Part shown: one piece after another, positions 16,722 through 25,930 of the stretch
Position numbering within the stretch: the stretch's first letter is position 1
How the letters are laid out: every line of letters starts with the position of its first letter
Assembly: GCA_028284605.1 (NCBI GenBank)
Contig: JANQRL010000010.1
Location: 1 to 64,000, forward strand
DNA length: 64,000 nt
Direction: 5' to 3'
Origin: Paracoccaceae bacterium
GTDB taxonomy: Bacteria; Pseudomonadota; Alphaproteobacteria; Rhodobacterales; Rhodobacteraceae
The notes under the pieces: model-generated
Database searches by the model: none
Seen by the model: the letters and a program-made list of their open reading frames with translations, nothing else
Told to the model about the DNA's origin: nothing
Translations under genes and position numbers: made by a program

Positions 16722-17840
16722 TTGAACGCTCCCACCCCTCCGACCGCGCCGCTCACCGACGCGCTGGCGCGCCCGCGGCTCGACATCCGCAACCTGACGC
16801 GGTCCTTTGGTGGGGTGCGGGTGGTGGACGACGTGTCGCTCACGGTGATGCCCGGGCAGGTGACCTGTCTTCTGGGTCCCTCGGGCTGCGGTAAGTCCAC
16901 GACGCTGAGGATCATCGCCGGGGTCGAGAGCCAGGAGTCCGGCTCGATCCATGTCGACGGCACGCTGGTCTGCGACGGGATTACCCGGCTGCCGCCCGAG
17001 GCCCGGGGCATCGGGTTGATGTTCCAGGATTTCGCGCTCTTCCCGCATCTGACCGTGGAGGCGAATGTGGCCTTCGGGCTTCAGGGGCCGAAGGCGGAGC
17101 GGCGCAGGGCCGTCGATGTGCTCCTGCGCAAGGTCGGGATGGAGCGGTTCATCGACGCCTATCCGCACCAGCTTTCGGGTGGCGAGCAGCAGCGGGTCGC
17201 GCTGGCCCGAGCTCTGGCGCCGAAGCCCCGGATCATGCTGATGGACGAGCCGTTTTCCGGCCTCGACGACCGGCTCCGCGACGAGATCCGCGACGAGACC
17301 CTCGATGTGCTGAAGGCGGAGGGGACGGCGGTGCTGCTCGTCACCCACGAGCCCAGCGAGGCGATGCGGATGGCCGACGAGATCGCGCTGATGCGCGCGG
17401 GCCGGATTGTCCAGCGCGGCGCGCCCTACAATATCTACAACGCCCCCGCGGATCGGGAGGCGGCGGCGTTTTTCAGCGATATCAACGTGATCGAAGGCGA
17501 TGTTCATGGAGCGTTGACGGAAACCCCGTTCGGCCAGTTCCTCGCGCCGGGCGTGCCGGACGGGACCCGGGTCGACATTGTCTTTCGCCCGCAGCATGTG
17601 AAGATCGATTTCGACCGCTCCGGCAAGGGGCCGAACCCGACGCCGGTTGAGGGCACGCCGGCCCGCGGCGTGGTGGAACGGGCGCGGTTCATGGGGGCCG
17701 AGAGCCTGGTCGAGTTCCGGATGGATTTCGACGGCTCGATCCTGAAGGCCCGGGTGCCCTCGGTCTTCCTGCCCCGGCGCGGCACCCCGCTCTGGCTGAT
17801 GGTGCGGCGGGACCGGTGTTTCGTGTTTCCGCAATCCTGA
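16722..17840 (+). CDS. ABC transporter ATP-binding protein of the iron/polyamine class
   Basis: A 372-residue ATPase. Walker A GPSGCGKST, signature LSGGEQQR and Walker B RIMLMDEPF are intact, and a C-terminal TOBE-like region (about 280-370, including RPQHVKIDFDRSG) is present. This resembles FbpC, PotA and CysA-type importers. There is no permease or binding-protein gene beside it, so its substrate is unknown. The start is inferred to be TTG at 16722, about 9 nt after an AGGCAGG sequence, because the first upstream ATG is out of frame; TTG 16665 is the other option. Confidence 0.82.
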   Translation: MNAPTPPTAPLTDALARPRLDIRNLTRSFGGVRVVDDVSLTVMPGQVTCLLGPSGCGKSTTLRIIAGVESQESGSIHVDGTLVCDGITRLPPEARGIGLMFQDFALFPHLTVEANVAFGLQGPKAERRRAVDVLLRKVGMERFIDAYPHQLSGGEQQRVALARALAPKPRIMLMDEPFSGLDDRLRDEIRDETLDVLKAEGTAVLLVTHEPSEAMRMADEIALMRAGRIVQRGAPYNIYNAPADREAAAFFSDINVIEGDVHGALTETPFGQFLAPGVPDGTRVDIVFRPQHVKIDFDRSGKGPNPTPVEGTPARGVVERARFMGAESLVEFRMDFDGSILKARVPSVFLPRRGTPLWLMVRRDRCFVFPQS

Positions 17841-17908
17841 GGCGCGGAGGGGGATCGCGTCGCGGGGACCCAAGAATTGCTCCGACGGATGACGCTCGTG
17901 CCGCGCGA

Positions 17909-18083
17909 GCCGGGCATCGACAGACCGGGGGATAGCGATCCTCCGTCTGAGCTGTCGCGCTTTATGGCAGCCAAGCACCTCCCCCACTCAGAGCTGAGCG
18001 CCCAGCCCTACCATATCGCCAGCCCGCGGGACGGTCTGTCGGTGCCCGGCGCCTTCGGCTTGATTCCGGGCGGGGAAGGAGAC
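17909..18083 (-). repeat. 175-bp structured repeat, copy 2 (inverted)
   Basis: The complement of this stretch matches 13243-13417 over its full length, with scattered differences in the interior. Inverted ends are 17909-17927 and 18032-18050, with one mismatch, and the 142-bp core length is identical to copy 1. It lies in the convergent gap between the ABC ATPase and the WYL regulator. Confidence 0.9.
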
Positions 18084-18115
18084 AGACCGTTGTCCGAGGA
18101 GGGGCAGATTGTCCT

Positions 18116-18757
18116 TTAGATCCGCGCATCGAAACGCGCCAGATCCTTCCCCGGCTCGGTGACGAAGAGGCTCGGCAGCACCTCCAGCACCGCAATCTGG
18201 TCGAGCCGGATCTCGTCGAACCGCCCGAGGGTTTCATCCCAGACCACGCAGGACCAGAGCCGGCCCCAGTAATCGAGCCGCAGGGGCCGCACGACACGGC
18301 GCAGGCCGGCGACAGTCAGGGCGAGCTTCTGCCGCGCACGAACCGCCTGGCGCAGGGTGGCCTGATGCTGGGTGCCGGCGCTTTCCAGGCTGAAGAGATG
18401 CGGCGCCCCTGCGGCGGTGCCGTCCTCCGGCAGAGCCGCATCAAGGCGCCGGGCGAGGGCGGTGGCCGCGGCAACAAGTTCCGCATCGCCGCCCCTTGCC
18501 ACCGCGACGAGGCCGAGATGCAGGGCCTCAAGCTCCGCCATGGTCAGGCTCAACGGCGGCAGGGTGACATCCGCCGTGATCCGGTAGCCGGTGCCGCGCG
18601 TGCCCGTCAGCGGCAGGCCGGCTTCTTTCAGCGCCTTCAGGTCACGGTAGATCGTGCGCGGGGTCGCGCCGACGGCGCGGGCGAGATCGGCAGCCCGGTG
18701 CGTCGTGCCGTCACGCAGGAGCTGCGAGAGGCGGTGGAGGCGGCCGGCGCGGGTCAT
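18116..18757 (-). CDS. YafY-like HTH/WYL-domain transcriptional regulator
   Basis: A 213-residue regulator. The N-terminal HTH_11-type domain (about 5-60: RLHRLSQLLRDGTTHRAADLARAVGATPRTIYRDLKAL) is followed by a WYL-like region. Its usual W-Y-L signature is partly replaced (VVRPLRLDYWGRLWSCVVWDE, about 160-180). WYL domains bind ligands, often nucleotides or nucleic acid. The target is unknown. It is divergent from tatABC with a 142-bp gap. Confidence 0.85.
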   Translation of the reverse strand: MTRAGRLHRLSQLLRDGTTHRAADLARAVGATPRTIYRDLKALKEAGLPLTGTRGTGYRITADVTLPPLSLTMAELEALHLGLVAVARGGDAELVAAATALARRLDAALPEDGTAAGAPHLFSLESAGTQHQATLRQAVRARQKLALTVAGLRRVVRPLRLDYWGRLWSCVVWDETLGRFDEIRLDQIAVLEVLPSLFVTEPGKDLARFDARI

Positions 18758-18899
18758 GCGCGAGATACTGACAGGATTCTGTCACAAAATCGAGCGTTCC
18801 CCCTGGGTCTGCGGCGGATTCGACGCCTTTCCCGCTTTGCCCCGCCGCCGCGCCGGCCTATGACCCTCTCCGACCAACGCGCAACCCAGGAGACGGGAC

Positions 18900-19130
18900 A
18901 TGCTCAACAATATCGGCCTTCCGGGCCTTCTGCTCATCGCCGTCGTCGTGCTCGTCCTCTTCGGGCGCGGCAAGATCTCCTCGCTGATGGGCGAGGTCGG
19001 CAAGGGCATCACCGCCTTCAAGAAGGGCGTCGATGACGGCAAGAAGGAGATCGAGGAGGGCTCGGCGGAGGCCGCCGAGACGGCTCGCGACGTGACGCCC
19101 GAGACCACCGAAGACCGCGACAAGGCCTGA
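18900..19130 (+). CDS. tatA: Sec-independent translocase subunit TatA
   Basis: A 76-residue TatA. One N-terminal membrane segment (about 5-21) is followed by [23 protein letters not shown], the family's FGRGK hinge and amphipathic helix, and an acidic tail. TatA forms the protein-conducting part of the Tat system, which exports folded proteins with twin-arginine signals. CCAGGAGA precedes the ATG. It is the first of tatA-tatB-tatC. Confidence 0.95.
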   Translation: MLNNIGLPGLLLIAVVVLVLFGRGKISSLMGEVGKGITAFKKGVDDGKKEIEEGSAEAAETARDVTPETTEDRDKA

Positions 19131-19148
19131 TCCGGCCGGAGGACGGGT

Positions 19149-19607
19149 ATGTTCGACCTCGGCTGGACTGAGCTTCTGCTCATCGGCATCGTGGCGCTGA
19201 TCGTGGTGGGTCCGAAGGACCTGCCGCAGCTTTTTCGCGGCATCGGCCGGTTCATGGGCAAGGCCCGCACCATGGCGCGGGATTTTTCGCGCGCGATGAA
19301 CGAGGCGGCGGATGAAGCCGGGGTCAGCGAGATCAACAAGACGATCAAGGCGGCGGCCGATCCGAAGGGGTTCGGTCTCGACAAGCTGAAACAGGCGCGC
19401 GCGGCGGCGGGCTTGAGTGACCCGCCTGGCTCCGAGACCTCCAAGCCGGCGGAGCGCTCGCCCGCCATGGACAAGATCCTCGACGAGATGGGCCCGGCCG
19501 ATCAGGACCCCGCGTCCCCGCCTCAATCGAAGCCCGAGCGGGTTCCGGCTGACCTCGCCGATCCCGCACCGGCCGCCTCCGAGCCGCCGAAGGAGGCCGG
19601 CAAATGA
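19149..19607 (+). CDS. tatB: Sec-independent translocase subunit TatB
   Basis: A 152-residue TatB. The membrane helix at the N-terminus ([36 protein letters not shown]) has the TatB-type GPKDLP hinge. A long amphipathic region and a Pro-rich tail follow. TatB with TatC recognises the twin-arginine signal. It lies 18 bp after tatA and overlaps tatC by 4 bp (ATGA). Confidence 0.95.
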   Translation: MFDLGWTELLLIGIVALIVVGPKDLPQLFRGIGRFMGKARTMARDFSRAMNEAADEAGVSEINKTIKAAADPKGFGLDKLKQARAAAGLSDPPGSETSKPAERSPAMDKILDEMGPADQDPASPPQSKPERVPADLADPAPAASEPPKEAGK

Positions 19608-20515
19608 GCCAGGCCGAGGCCCCGGACGACCTCGACGACGAGCTGGAGGATAGCTCCGCCCCGCTGATCGAACATCTGGCGGAGCTTCGGACCCGTCTGA
19701 TCCGCTCGGTCCTGGCCTTCATCGTCGGCATGGTGATCTGCTTCACCATCGCCACGCCGATCTTCAACTTCCTGACCGCCCCCCTTTGCGAGGTGCTGGG
19801 CGAGCGCGGGCAGGATTGCGACCTGATCTTCATCTCGCCGCAGGAGGGGTTCTTCGTCGCGGTGCAGGTCTCGCTTCTGGGCGGCTTCATCCTCGCCTTC
19901 CCGGTCATCGCCAACCAGATGTGGCGCTTCGTGGCGCCGGGGCTCTACAAGTCCGAGAAAGGCGCCTTCCTGCCCTTCCTGATCGCCTCGCCCTTCATGT
20001 TCATCGCCGGCGCGGCCTTCGCCTTCTACATCGTCACGCCGCTGGCCTATGACTTCTTCCTCGGCTTCCAGCAATTCGGCGCTGAGGGCGAGGCGGTGGT
20101 GGAGCAGCCGGGGCTTTCGGTCGTGTTCCAGGGCTCGGCCCAGGCTTACCTCAACCTGACGATCAAGTTCATCCTGGCCTTCGGGCTCTGCTTCCAGCTC
20201 CCGGTCCTGCTGACGCTGATGGGCAAGGCGGGCCTGGTGACCTCGCCGGGTCTGCGCCGGGTCCGGAAGTACGCGATGGTGGGCATTCTGGTCCTCGCCG
20301 CCCTGGTCACGCCGCCGGATGTGATCACACAGGTCATCCTCTTCGTCGTGGTCTACGGGCTCTATGAGGTGTCGATCCAGCTCGTGAAGCGGGTCGAGAA
20401 GGTGCGCGAGGCGGAACTGCGCGAGGCCGGGGTGCTGGATGAGGATGAGGGGCTCTACGATTTCGACGAAGAGCTCGACGATCTGGCCGAGGACCATGAG
20501 GAGCCCCGCGGGTGA
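19604..20515 (+). CDS. tatC: Sec-independent translocase subunit TatC
   Basis: A 303-residue, six-helix membrane protein that forms the Tat signal-peptide receptor. Seen are [12 protein letters not shown] near the N-terminus, then the family's conserved stretch [18 protein letters not shown], and VTPPDVITQ in a later segment. The C-terminal tail is unusually acidic ([22 protein letters not shown]). It overlaps tatB by 4 bp and the DUF815 gene by 4 bp (GTGA). Confidence 0.96.
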   Translation: MSQAEAPDDLDDELEDSSAPLIEHLAELRTRLIRSVLAFIVGMVICFTIATPIFNFLTAPLCEVLGERGQDCDLIFISPQEGFFVAVQVSLLGGFILAFPVIANQMWRFVAPGLYKSEKGAFLPFLIASPFMFIAGAAFAFYIVTPLAYDFFLGFQQFGAEGEAVVEQPGLSVVFQGSAQAYLNLTIKFILAFGLCFQLPVLLTLMGKAGLVTSPGLRRVRKYAMVGILVLAALVTPPDVITQVILFVVVYGLYEVSIQLVKRVEKVREAELREAGVLDEDEGLYDFDEELDDLAEDHEEPRG

Positions 20516-21354
20516 GCGACGCGACGCCGGAGCGCATCGCGGAGGCCCTCGAACGGCTGGCCCCGGCGCCTGCGCCGGTGCCGGATTTCGGCGCTGCGCC
20601 GGGTTTCCTCTGGCATCCCGACCCCGACCGGCTGGAACCGGTGGCGGAGATCAACCGGGTGGATGTGTCGCTCCTGATCGGCATCGACCGGGCGCGGGAC
20701 ACGCTCCTGGCCAATACCCAGCGCTTCGCCAAGGGTCTGCCGGCCAACAATGCCCTGCTCTGGGGCGCGCGGGGGATGGGAAAGTCGAGCCTAGTCAAGG
20801 CCGTGCACGGCGCACTTCAGGTGGAGTATCCGGCGTTGAAGATCGTCGAGGTGCAGCGCGAGGACCTGCCGTCGATCGGCCGCTGCCTCGACCTCCTGCG
20901 CGGCGCCAAGGAGCGCTTCCTGCTCTTCTGCGATGACCTGTCCTTCTCCCATGACGATGCGCATTACAAATCGCTGAAAGCGGTGCTCGATGGCGGCATC
21001 GCCGGGCGGCCGGAGAACGTGGTGCTCTACGCCACGTCGAACCGGCGCCATCTGATGCCACGGGACATGATCGAGAACGAGCGCTCCACGGCGATCCGGC
21101 CCTCGGAGGCGGTGGAGGAAAAGGTGTCGCTCAGCGACCGGTTCGGTCTCTGGCTCGGCTTCCACCCTTGCGATCAGGACGCCTATCTGGCGATGATCGA
21201 CGGCTATTGCGCGGCCTATGGCGTGGAGGTGGCGCCGGAGGAGCTGCGCGCCGAGGCCATCGAATGGCAGGCCACGCGGGGCGGGCGCTCAGGCCGGGTC
21301 GCCTGGCAGTTCTTCACCGATCTGGCCGGGCGCCACGGGGTGCGGCTGGGCTGA
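20512..21354 (+). CDS. DUF815-family AAA-type ATPase
   Basis: A 280-residue P-loop ATPase of the DUF815 family. Walker A WGARGMGKSS (about 83-92) and Walker B-like FLLFCDDLSF (about 135-144) are seen, then LKAVLDGGIAGRPENVVLYATSNRRHLMPR. The cellular role of the family is not established. It starts at GTG (20512) overlapping the tatC stop, so translation is coupled to tatC. The stop codon at 21352-21354 abuts the first palindrome of the repeat pair that follows. Confidence 0.9.
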   Translation: MSDATPERIAEALERLAPAPAPVPDFGAAPGFLWHPDPDRLEPVAEINRVDVSLLIGIDRARDTLLANTQRFAKGLPANNALLWGARGMGKSSLVKAVHGALQVEYPALKIVEVQREDLPSIGRCLDLLRGAKERFLLFCDDLSFSHDDAHYKSLKAVLDGGIAGRPENVVLYATSNRRHLMPRDMIENERSTAIRPSEAVEEKVSLSDRFGLWLGFHPCDQDAYLAMIDGYCAAYGVEVAPEELRAEAIEWQATRGGRSGRVAWQFFTDLAGRHGVRLG

Positions 21355-21396
21355 AGGGTTTTCGAAAACCCTTGCAAATCGCTTCGAAGCGATTTG
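21355..21396. repeat. Paired TTCGAA palindromes, copy 3
   Basis: aagggttttcgaaaaccctt (21355-21374), spacer gc, aaatcgcttcgaagcgattt (21377-21396). It starts at the base after the DUF815 stop codon. Confidence 0.95.
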
Positions 21397-21458
21397 GCGC
21401 CCCGCGGCAGCATTGGGGGAGCCAGTGACGTCCTGGCTTTGACCCGATCGGCAGAAAA

Positions 21459-21500
21459 GAGGGCTTTCGAAAGCCCTCGCAAATCGCTTCGAAGCGATTT
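21459..21500. repeat. Paired TTCGAA palindromes, copy 4
   Basis: gagggctttcgaaagccctc (21459-21478), spacer gc, aaatcgcttcgaagcgattt (21481-21500). The right arm is identical to copy 3 while the left arm differs. It ends 7 bp from the nlpD-like stop on the other strand. Confidence 0.95.
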
Positions 21501-21507
21501 CCCCCGC

Positions 21508-22638
21508 CTAGGGCAGGTATTCCGCCGGATCGACGCTTTCGAGCCCTTCGCGGACCTCGAAATGCAGGAAGCTCGGATCGCCCGCCGGGACCCGCGCCAG
21601 GGTCTGGCCGGTCCGCACCCGGTCGCCGCGCGCGACCTGGAGCTCGTCGAGATTGACATAGACCGTCAGCAGGTCCTCGGCATGGCGCAGCACAACGATA
21701 GAGGCGCCGTCGGTGTTCTGGGTGATCGCCGCCACCGTCCCGTCGCCGGCCGCGCGCACCTGGGTGCCGGCCGGCACGCCGATGGAAATGCCATCGTTGC
21801 GGCCCCGGGAATAGGCACGGATGATCGGACCGTTCACGGGATATTGCAGGCGGGCATTGCTCGCCGCCGGCGCGGGGCCGCCCAGATCCGGGGCCTCCGG
21901 GGCTGGTGTCGCAGCGGCGGCGGTGTCGTCCGCGGGCAGCGGCGTGGCGGCGCTCGGCGGTTCCGGGGTCGGCGAGCCGGTACCGGGGACCGGCACAGAC
22001 GCCGCGGCGGCAGGTGCGCCGGGCAGGGCGACCGGGATCAGCAGGAACTGGCCCTCGCGGGTCTCCAGATCGGCGCCGAGCCCGTTCCATTCGGCGATAT
22101 CGCGGACCGGGATGTCGTAGTTCCGGGCAATCGAATAGATCGTCTCGCCGCGCTGGACCTGATGGCGGATGGGCTCGAACCCGGTTTGCGGGGCGGTCGC
22201 CGCCCGGATCGGAGTATCGGGGCCGGCGCGGTCGATGGCATTCGAGGCCAGGGCGGTGACGTTGACCTGCGGCGGTTGGATCGGACCGGCGCCGGAGAGA
22301 TCGGCGACCCGTGTCGGCAGGGCCACGATCTCATCGCGCCTGAGTGGGATGTCGGACCCGACGCCATTGTATCGCGCCAGGCTTTCGGCATCGACGCCGA
22401 GCCGGCCGGCGATGGAGCGGATCGTGTCGCCGCGCCGGGCCACCACGACCTGATAATTCGGATAGGAGATCACCCCGCGTTCGTCGGGCGCCGGCCGGGG
22501 TGCGACGTTGCGCGCGGCCTCGGAGGTGTCGAAGCCGCGGCCGAAATCCCGCACATCGAAATCCCAGCCCTGGGGGTCGCCGCAGGCCGCCAGCGCCGTG
22601 AGTGCGGCACCCGCAAGCAGGGGTCTGATCCTGGCCAT
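21508..22638 (-). CDS. nlpD: NlpD-like lipoprotein with two LysM domains and an M23 domain
   Basis: A 376-residue outer-envelope protein. A lipoprotein signal with lipobox LAAC (C19) is followed by LysM at about 63-107 (YQVVVARRGDTIRSIAGRLGV). A second LysM is at about 160-205 (RHQVQRGETIYSIARNYDI), then a Pro/Ala linker. A C-terminal M23 (LytM) domain covers about 265-376. The metal ligands of M23 are not evident (GRNDGISIGVP lacks HxGxD), so it is likely an amidase activator like NlpD/EnvC. It is the third gene after surE and pcm, a conserved order. Confidence 0.88.
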   Translation of the reverse strand: MARIRPLLAGAALTALAACGDPQGWDFDVRDFGRGFDTSEAARNVAPRPAPDERGVISYPNYQVVVARRGDTIRSIAGRLGVDAESLARYNGVGSDIPLRRDEIVALPTRVADLSGAGPIQPPQVNVTALASNAIDRAGPDTPIRAATAPQTGFEPIRHQVQRGETIYSIARNYDIPVRDIAEWNGLGADLETREGQFLLIPVALPGAPAAAASVPVPGTGSPTPEPPSAATPLPADDTAAAATPAPEAPDLGGPAPAASNARLQYPVNGPIIRAYSRGRNDGISIGVPAGTQVRAAGDGTVAAITQNTDGASIVVLRHAEDLLTVYVNLDELQVARGDRVRTGQTLARVPAGDPSFLHFEVREGLESVDPAEYLP

Positions 22639-22721
22639 GTCGTCCTCGTCCTACTCCAGCCTCTTCCGCGGCCCCGTTTGCCCCGGAGCTCATCCTTCAC
22701 CCGATCCTGAACCGTCGCGCG

Positions 22722-23363
22722 CTATTCCTGTCCCAGCCCCTCGACAAGGGGTACGAAGCGCACCGGCCGCAACTCCTCGTAGTCAAGGCCCTCCCCGGTA
22801 CGCCGCACCCGGATCAGGCTCTGGACCGCGTCGGACTGCCCGACCGGCAGCACCATGATACCGCCGATCTTGAGCTGCGCCAAGAGCGGGCCGGGCGGGT
22901 CCTCGGCGGCGGCGGTGACCAGAATACGGTCGAAGGGCGCCTGTTCCGGCAGACCGTAACTGCCATCGGCGGTCACCGCGGTGATGTTGACGAGGCCGAG
23001 GCTGTCGAAGATCTCCGTCGCCTCCCGGATCAGGCGGCGGAACCGGTCTACGGTGTAGACCCGGCGTGCGAGCTGGCTCAGGATCGCGGCCTGGTAACCC
23101 GAGCCGGTGCCGATTTCGAGCACCTTGTCGCGGGAGTGGACCTCCAGCGCCTGGGTCATCAGCCCGACGACCGAGGGCTGGCTGATCGTCTGGCCGCAGG
23201 CGATGGGGAGCGGCATGTCCTCATAGGCCTTGTCCGCGAAGAGCCCCTTGACGAAGCGGGCCCGGTCGACCTCTTCCATCGCCGAGAGCACCCGGGCGTC
23301 GGTCACCCCTTTGGAACGGAGCGCGAAGAGGAACTGCATCTTGCGCTCGGCGTCCGAGGTCAT
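22722..23363 (-). CDS. pcm: Protein-L-isoaspartate O-methyltransferase
   Basis: A 213-residue SAM-dependent methyltransferase that repairs isoaspartyl residues in aged proteins. The SAM-binding motif is [19 protein letters not shown] (about 82-100), preceded by the family's [13 protein letters not shown] (about 57-69), and [13 protein letters not shown] follows. Length matches the family. Its start overlaps the surE stop by 4 bp. Confidence 0.95.
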   Translation of the reverse strand: MTSDAERKMQFLFALRSKGVTDARVLSAMEEVDRARFVKGLFADKAYEDMPLPIACGQTISQPSVVGLMTQALEVHSRDKVLEIGTGSGYQAAILSQLARRVYTVDRFRRLIREATEIFDSLGLVNITAVTADGSYGLPEQAPFDRILVTAAAEDPPGPLLAQLKIGGIMVLPVGQSDAVQSLIRVRRTGEGLDYEELRPVRFVPLVEGLGQE

Positions 23364-24145
23364 CCCAGGCGGTCCCGGAGGGTGTCGAGGGCGGCCTGAT
23401 CGGTGAGATCGCAGGTCAGGGGCGTGACCGAGATGTATCCCGCGAGATTGGCCGCGGCGTCGGTGCCGGGGGCGGAGGGCTCATGCTGCGGTCCGCCCTT
23501 GACCCAGAAGAAACGCCGCCCGGAGGGGGCGCGGACCGGCTCCACGGCGAAGACGCTGTTCGGCCGGGCGCCCTGGGCCGTGGCCTCGATCCCCTTCACT
23601 TGAGCCGCCGGGATCGGCGGGAAGTTCACGTTGTAGAAGGTGCGATAGGGGGCGGCCTCCCACGGCGCGCTATCGAGCAGGCGCCGGACGACATCCGCGC
23701 CATGGGCGGCGGCGGCCTCGAACGGATCGGCGGCATCGACGTTCTGGGGCCCGTAGAACTGGCTCAGCGCGATGGCCGGCAGGCCCTGGAGCGCGGCTTC
23801 CATCGCGCCGCCCACGGTGCCGGAATAGAGCACGTTTTCGGCGGCGTTGTTGCCCCGGTTTACGCCCGAGAGGACGAGGTCCGGCCGGGCGCCCGCCATG
23901 ATGTCGTGGAGCGCGGCGAGGACGCAATCGGCCGGCGAGCCCTCGGCGGCGTAGCGGCGGGGGCCCAGCTCGGCGATCATCGTGGGGTGGGTGTAGCTGA
24001 TGCAATGGCCGACGCCGGATTGCTCGAAGGCCGGGGCGACGGTCCAGACCTCGCCCTCGGGCCCGGCGATCTCTTCGGCGATCCGGGTCAGGACGGTGAG
24101 GCCCGGCGCGTTGATCCCGTCGTCATTGGTGATGAGGATGCGCAT
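23360..24145 (-). CDS. surE: 5'/3'-nucleotidase SurE
   Basis: A 261-residue metal-dependent nucleoside monophosphate phosphatase. The N-terminal [16 protein letters not shown] carries the DD metal ligands, and [26 protein letters not shown] is the conserved Asn-rich metal/phosphate site. It is the first gene of surE-pcm-nlpD, associated with stationary-phase survival. The upstream gap carries two copies of the TTCGAA repeat pair. Confidence 0.95.
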   Translation of the reverse strand: MRILITNDDGINAPGLTVLTRIAEEIAGPEGEVWTVAPAFEQSGVGHCISYTHPTMIAELGPRRYAAEGSPADCVLAALHDIMAGARPDLVLSGVNRGNNAAENVLYSGTVGGAMEAALQGLPAIALSQFYGPQNVDAADPFEAAAAHGADVVRRLLDSAPWEAAPYRTFYNVNFPPIPAAQVKGIEATAQGARPNSVFAVEPVRAPSGRRFFWVKGGPQHEPSAPGTDAAANLAGYISVTPLTCDLTDQAALDTLRDRLG

Positions 24146-24297
24146 GCCTGCCCCTTTGGCGCCGGTTCGAGGTTCTCCTTATGCGAGGGCCGGTAGCGCG
24201 GCAAGCGCGGGAGGGCGCCTGTCGGACGGGAACGACGCGGCTATGGCGGGACCGGAACGGACGGCGACATCCGCCCCTCCGTCGGCGGCGGGGCGGC

Positions 24298-24338
24298 AAA
24301 ACTCTTCGAAGAGTTTTGTCAGACCCTTCGAAGGGTCT
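24298..24338. repeat. Paired TTCGAA palindromes, copy 5
   Basis: aaaactcttcgaagagtttt (24298-24317), spacer gtc, agacccttcgaagggtct (24321-24338). It lies in the 388-bp gap 24146-24533, which holds no gene that I can see. Confidence 0.95.
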
Positions 24339-24404
24339 GATCGCCGATCGTCGCGAAGCGGGCGCTTGCCCCTTTGGCACGCAACCCCGGCCAGGTCCGG
24401 CGGC

Positions 24405-24444
24405 AAACCCTTCGTAGGGTTTTGTCAGACCCTTCGAAGGGTCT
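24405..24444. repeat. Paired TTCGAA palindromes, copy 6
   Basis: Imperfect aaacccttcgtagggttt (24405-24422), then agacccttcgaagggtct (24427-24444). One centre base differs (ttcgta). It is downstream of the SDR stop at 24534. Confidence 0.9.
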
Positions 24445-24533
24445 GCTGCCCCCGGGTCGGCGCCTTCAGCTCAAAGTCGGTCCCGTCCCGACGAGCCGGG
24501 CGCCGGAACATCCCGCCTGCCATCTCGGGACCC

Positions 24534-25175
24534 TCAGCCGATGAGCTCCGGCAGTAGCCGCGCCGCCTCGTCGGCCGGTCGTGCAAGAGCCACGCGGTCC
24601 TCGCCTGGGTGGAACCGGGCGCGAGTCGCGGTGGCCATCGGGCGGGGCTCTAGGATCAGGACCGTCGGCCCGATCTTCCGGGTCTCTTCCCGCCAGCTTC
24701 GGGCCAGGGCGATCTGGGCGGCCTTGGTCGCCCCATAGGCGCCGTGGAACGCCGCGCCGCCCTTCGGATCGTCGAAGAACACCGCCCGGCCCTCGGACCC
24801 TAGTAGCGGGGCGACATAGGCGGTCAGCCGCGCCGTGGCGGTGACATTGACGGCGATGGAGGCGTCCATGTCGTTGGCGCGGATTTGCGGTGTCGGGGTC
24901 AGCGCCGTGGCGTGGATCGCCGCATGAATCCAGAGGGCGAGCCCGCCCCAACGGTCGTGGATCGAACGACAGAGCTGCCGCATCGCGCCGTCCTCGCGGA
25001 TATCCATCGGCGCAAGGGTGGCGCTCCCGCCGGCCGCCTTGATCCGGTCGTCCAGCTCTTCGAGCGCGCCGATGGTGCGGGCAACGGCGACCACGGGATG
25101 GGTCGGTGCCAAAGCCTCTGCCAGGGCCGCGCCGAGCCCGCGCGAGGCGCCGGTGACGAGGGCGGGCAGGGTCAC
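24534..25175 (-). CDS. SDR-family oxidoreductase
   Basis: A 213-residue short-chain dehydrogenase-like protein. The nucleotide motif VTGASRGLG is at residues 7-15, and YGATK supplies the catalytic Tyr and Lys. The Ser usually preceding it is not evident in GRAVFFDDPKGG, so activity may be altered. The substrate is unknown. It starts at GTG (25175) within the stop of the sulfotransferase gene (GTGA overlap), so the two are coupled and may act in one pathway. Confidence 0.8.
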   Translation of the reverse strand: MTLPALVTGASRGLGAALAEALAPTHPVVAVARTIGALEELDDRIKAAGGSATLAPMDIREDGAMRQLCRSIHDRWGGLALWIHAAIHATALTPTPQIRANDMDASIAVNVTATARLTAYVAPLLGSEGRAVFFDDPKGGAAFHGAYGATKAAQIALARSWREETRKIGPTVLILEPRPMATATRARFHPGEDRVALARPADEAARLLPELIG

Positions 25176-25753
25176 GGGCCGTGAGCCACGGCGCGGTTGT
25201 GCCCGGTCGGATTGTAGCGGAGCTTGATCGTTGCGCGCGCCGCGTCGAGATCGCCCTCGGCGCCGATCCAGTCGATGAAGCGGTCGAGATCCGCCTCGAT
25301 TGTCTCCAGTTTCATGTCCATCACATGGCTCTTGTCGCGCAGGAAGAGCCGGATGTTCTCGGTCACCGTGTCCACATAGTCGCGGCAGAAGGCGAGGGTG
25401 CGTTTCTTCGGCGTGAAGATTTCGGAGCGGGCGAGGATGTCGCGACGATAGGCCCGCAGGATGCCCTGATTGGCGCGTTTGCGAAAGCTCTCGGCAACCT
25501 CCGCGGGATCGCGGGTCAGATGGACATAGGCCGCGCGGTCGCCCCAGCGCCGGTCGAGGCGGCCGAGCAGCCAGCTTAGTCGGTTGTCGACCTCGATATG
25601 CCGCTCCGGCACCTGGAACCGCGGCCGGCCGGTGAGATGGGTCAGGGTCTCGTGGCCGGCGGTGTAATTGGTGAAATGCCCGCAGGCGGTGGCCAGGGTG
25701 GTGGAGCCGCAGCGGCCGGTGCACAGGACGAAGATGTTGGTCGGCATCGCCAT
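25172..25753 (-). CDS. P-loop sulfotransferase-like protein
   Basis: A 193-residue protein. The 5'-phosphosulfate-binding loop is near the N-terminus (NIFVLCTGRCGSTTLATA), and HLTRDPAEVAESF matches the 3'-phosphate motif of PAPS-dependent sulfotransferases. The acceptor is unknown; it may modify a polysaccharide or lipid. The ATG at 25753 is used (25747 and 25765 are alternatives). It is translationally coupled to the SDR gene downstream. PAPS supply would link it to the cys genes at 44-49 kb. Confidence 0.75.
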   Translation of the reverse strand: MAMPTNIFVLCTGRCGSTTLATACGHFTNYTAGHETLTHLTGRPRFQVPERHIEVDNRLSWLLGRLDRRWGDRAAYVHLTRDPAEVAESFRKRANQGILRAYRRDILARSEIFTPKKRTLAFCRDYVDTVTENIRLFLRDKSHVMDMKLETIEADLDRFIDWIGAEGDLDAARATIKLRYNPTGHNRAVAHGP

Positions 25754-25930
25754 GGCGGTCCTCATGGCGCGATTGGCGGGGGAGGGCAAGCCATCGGGCC
25801 GTCGCGGGGTGCTCCGGAGACGGCGTGAGGTCGCGGGGCCCCAGGTCAGTGCCTGTCAGCAAGGCATTTGCAGCGGCACGCGATCCCGGCCACGATCTGC
25901 CAATGTTACCTGCTGCTCGATGAGGGGTCC

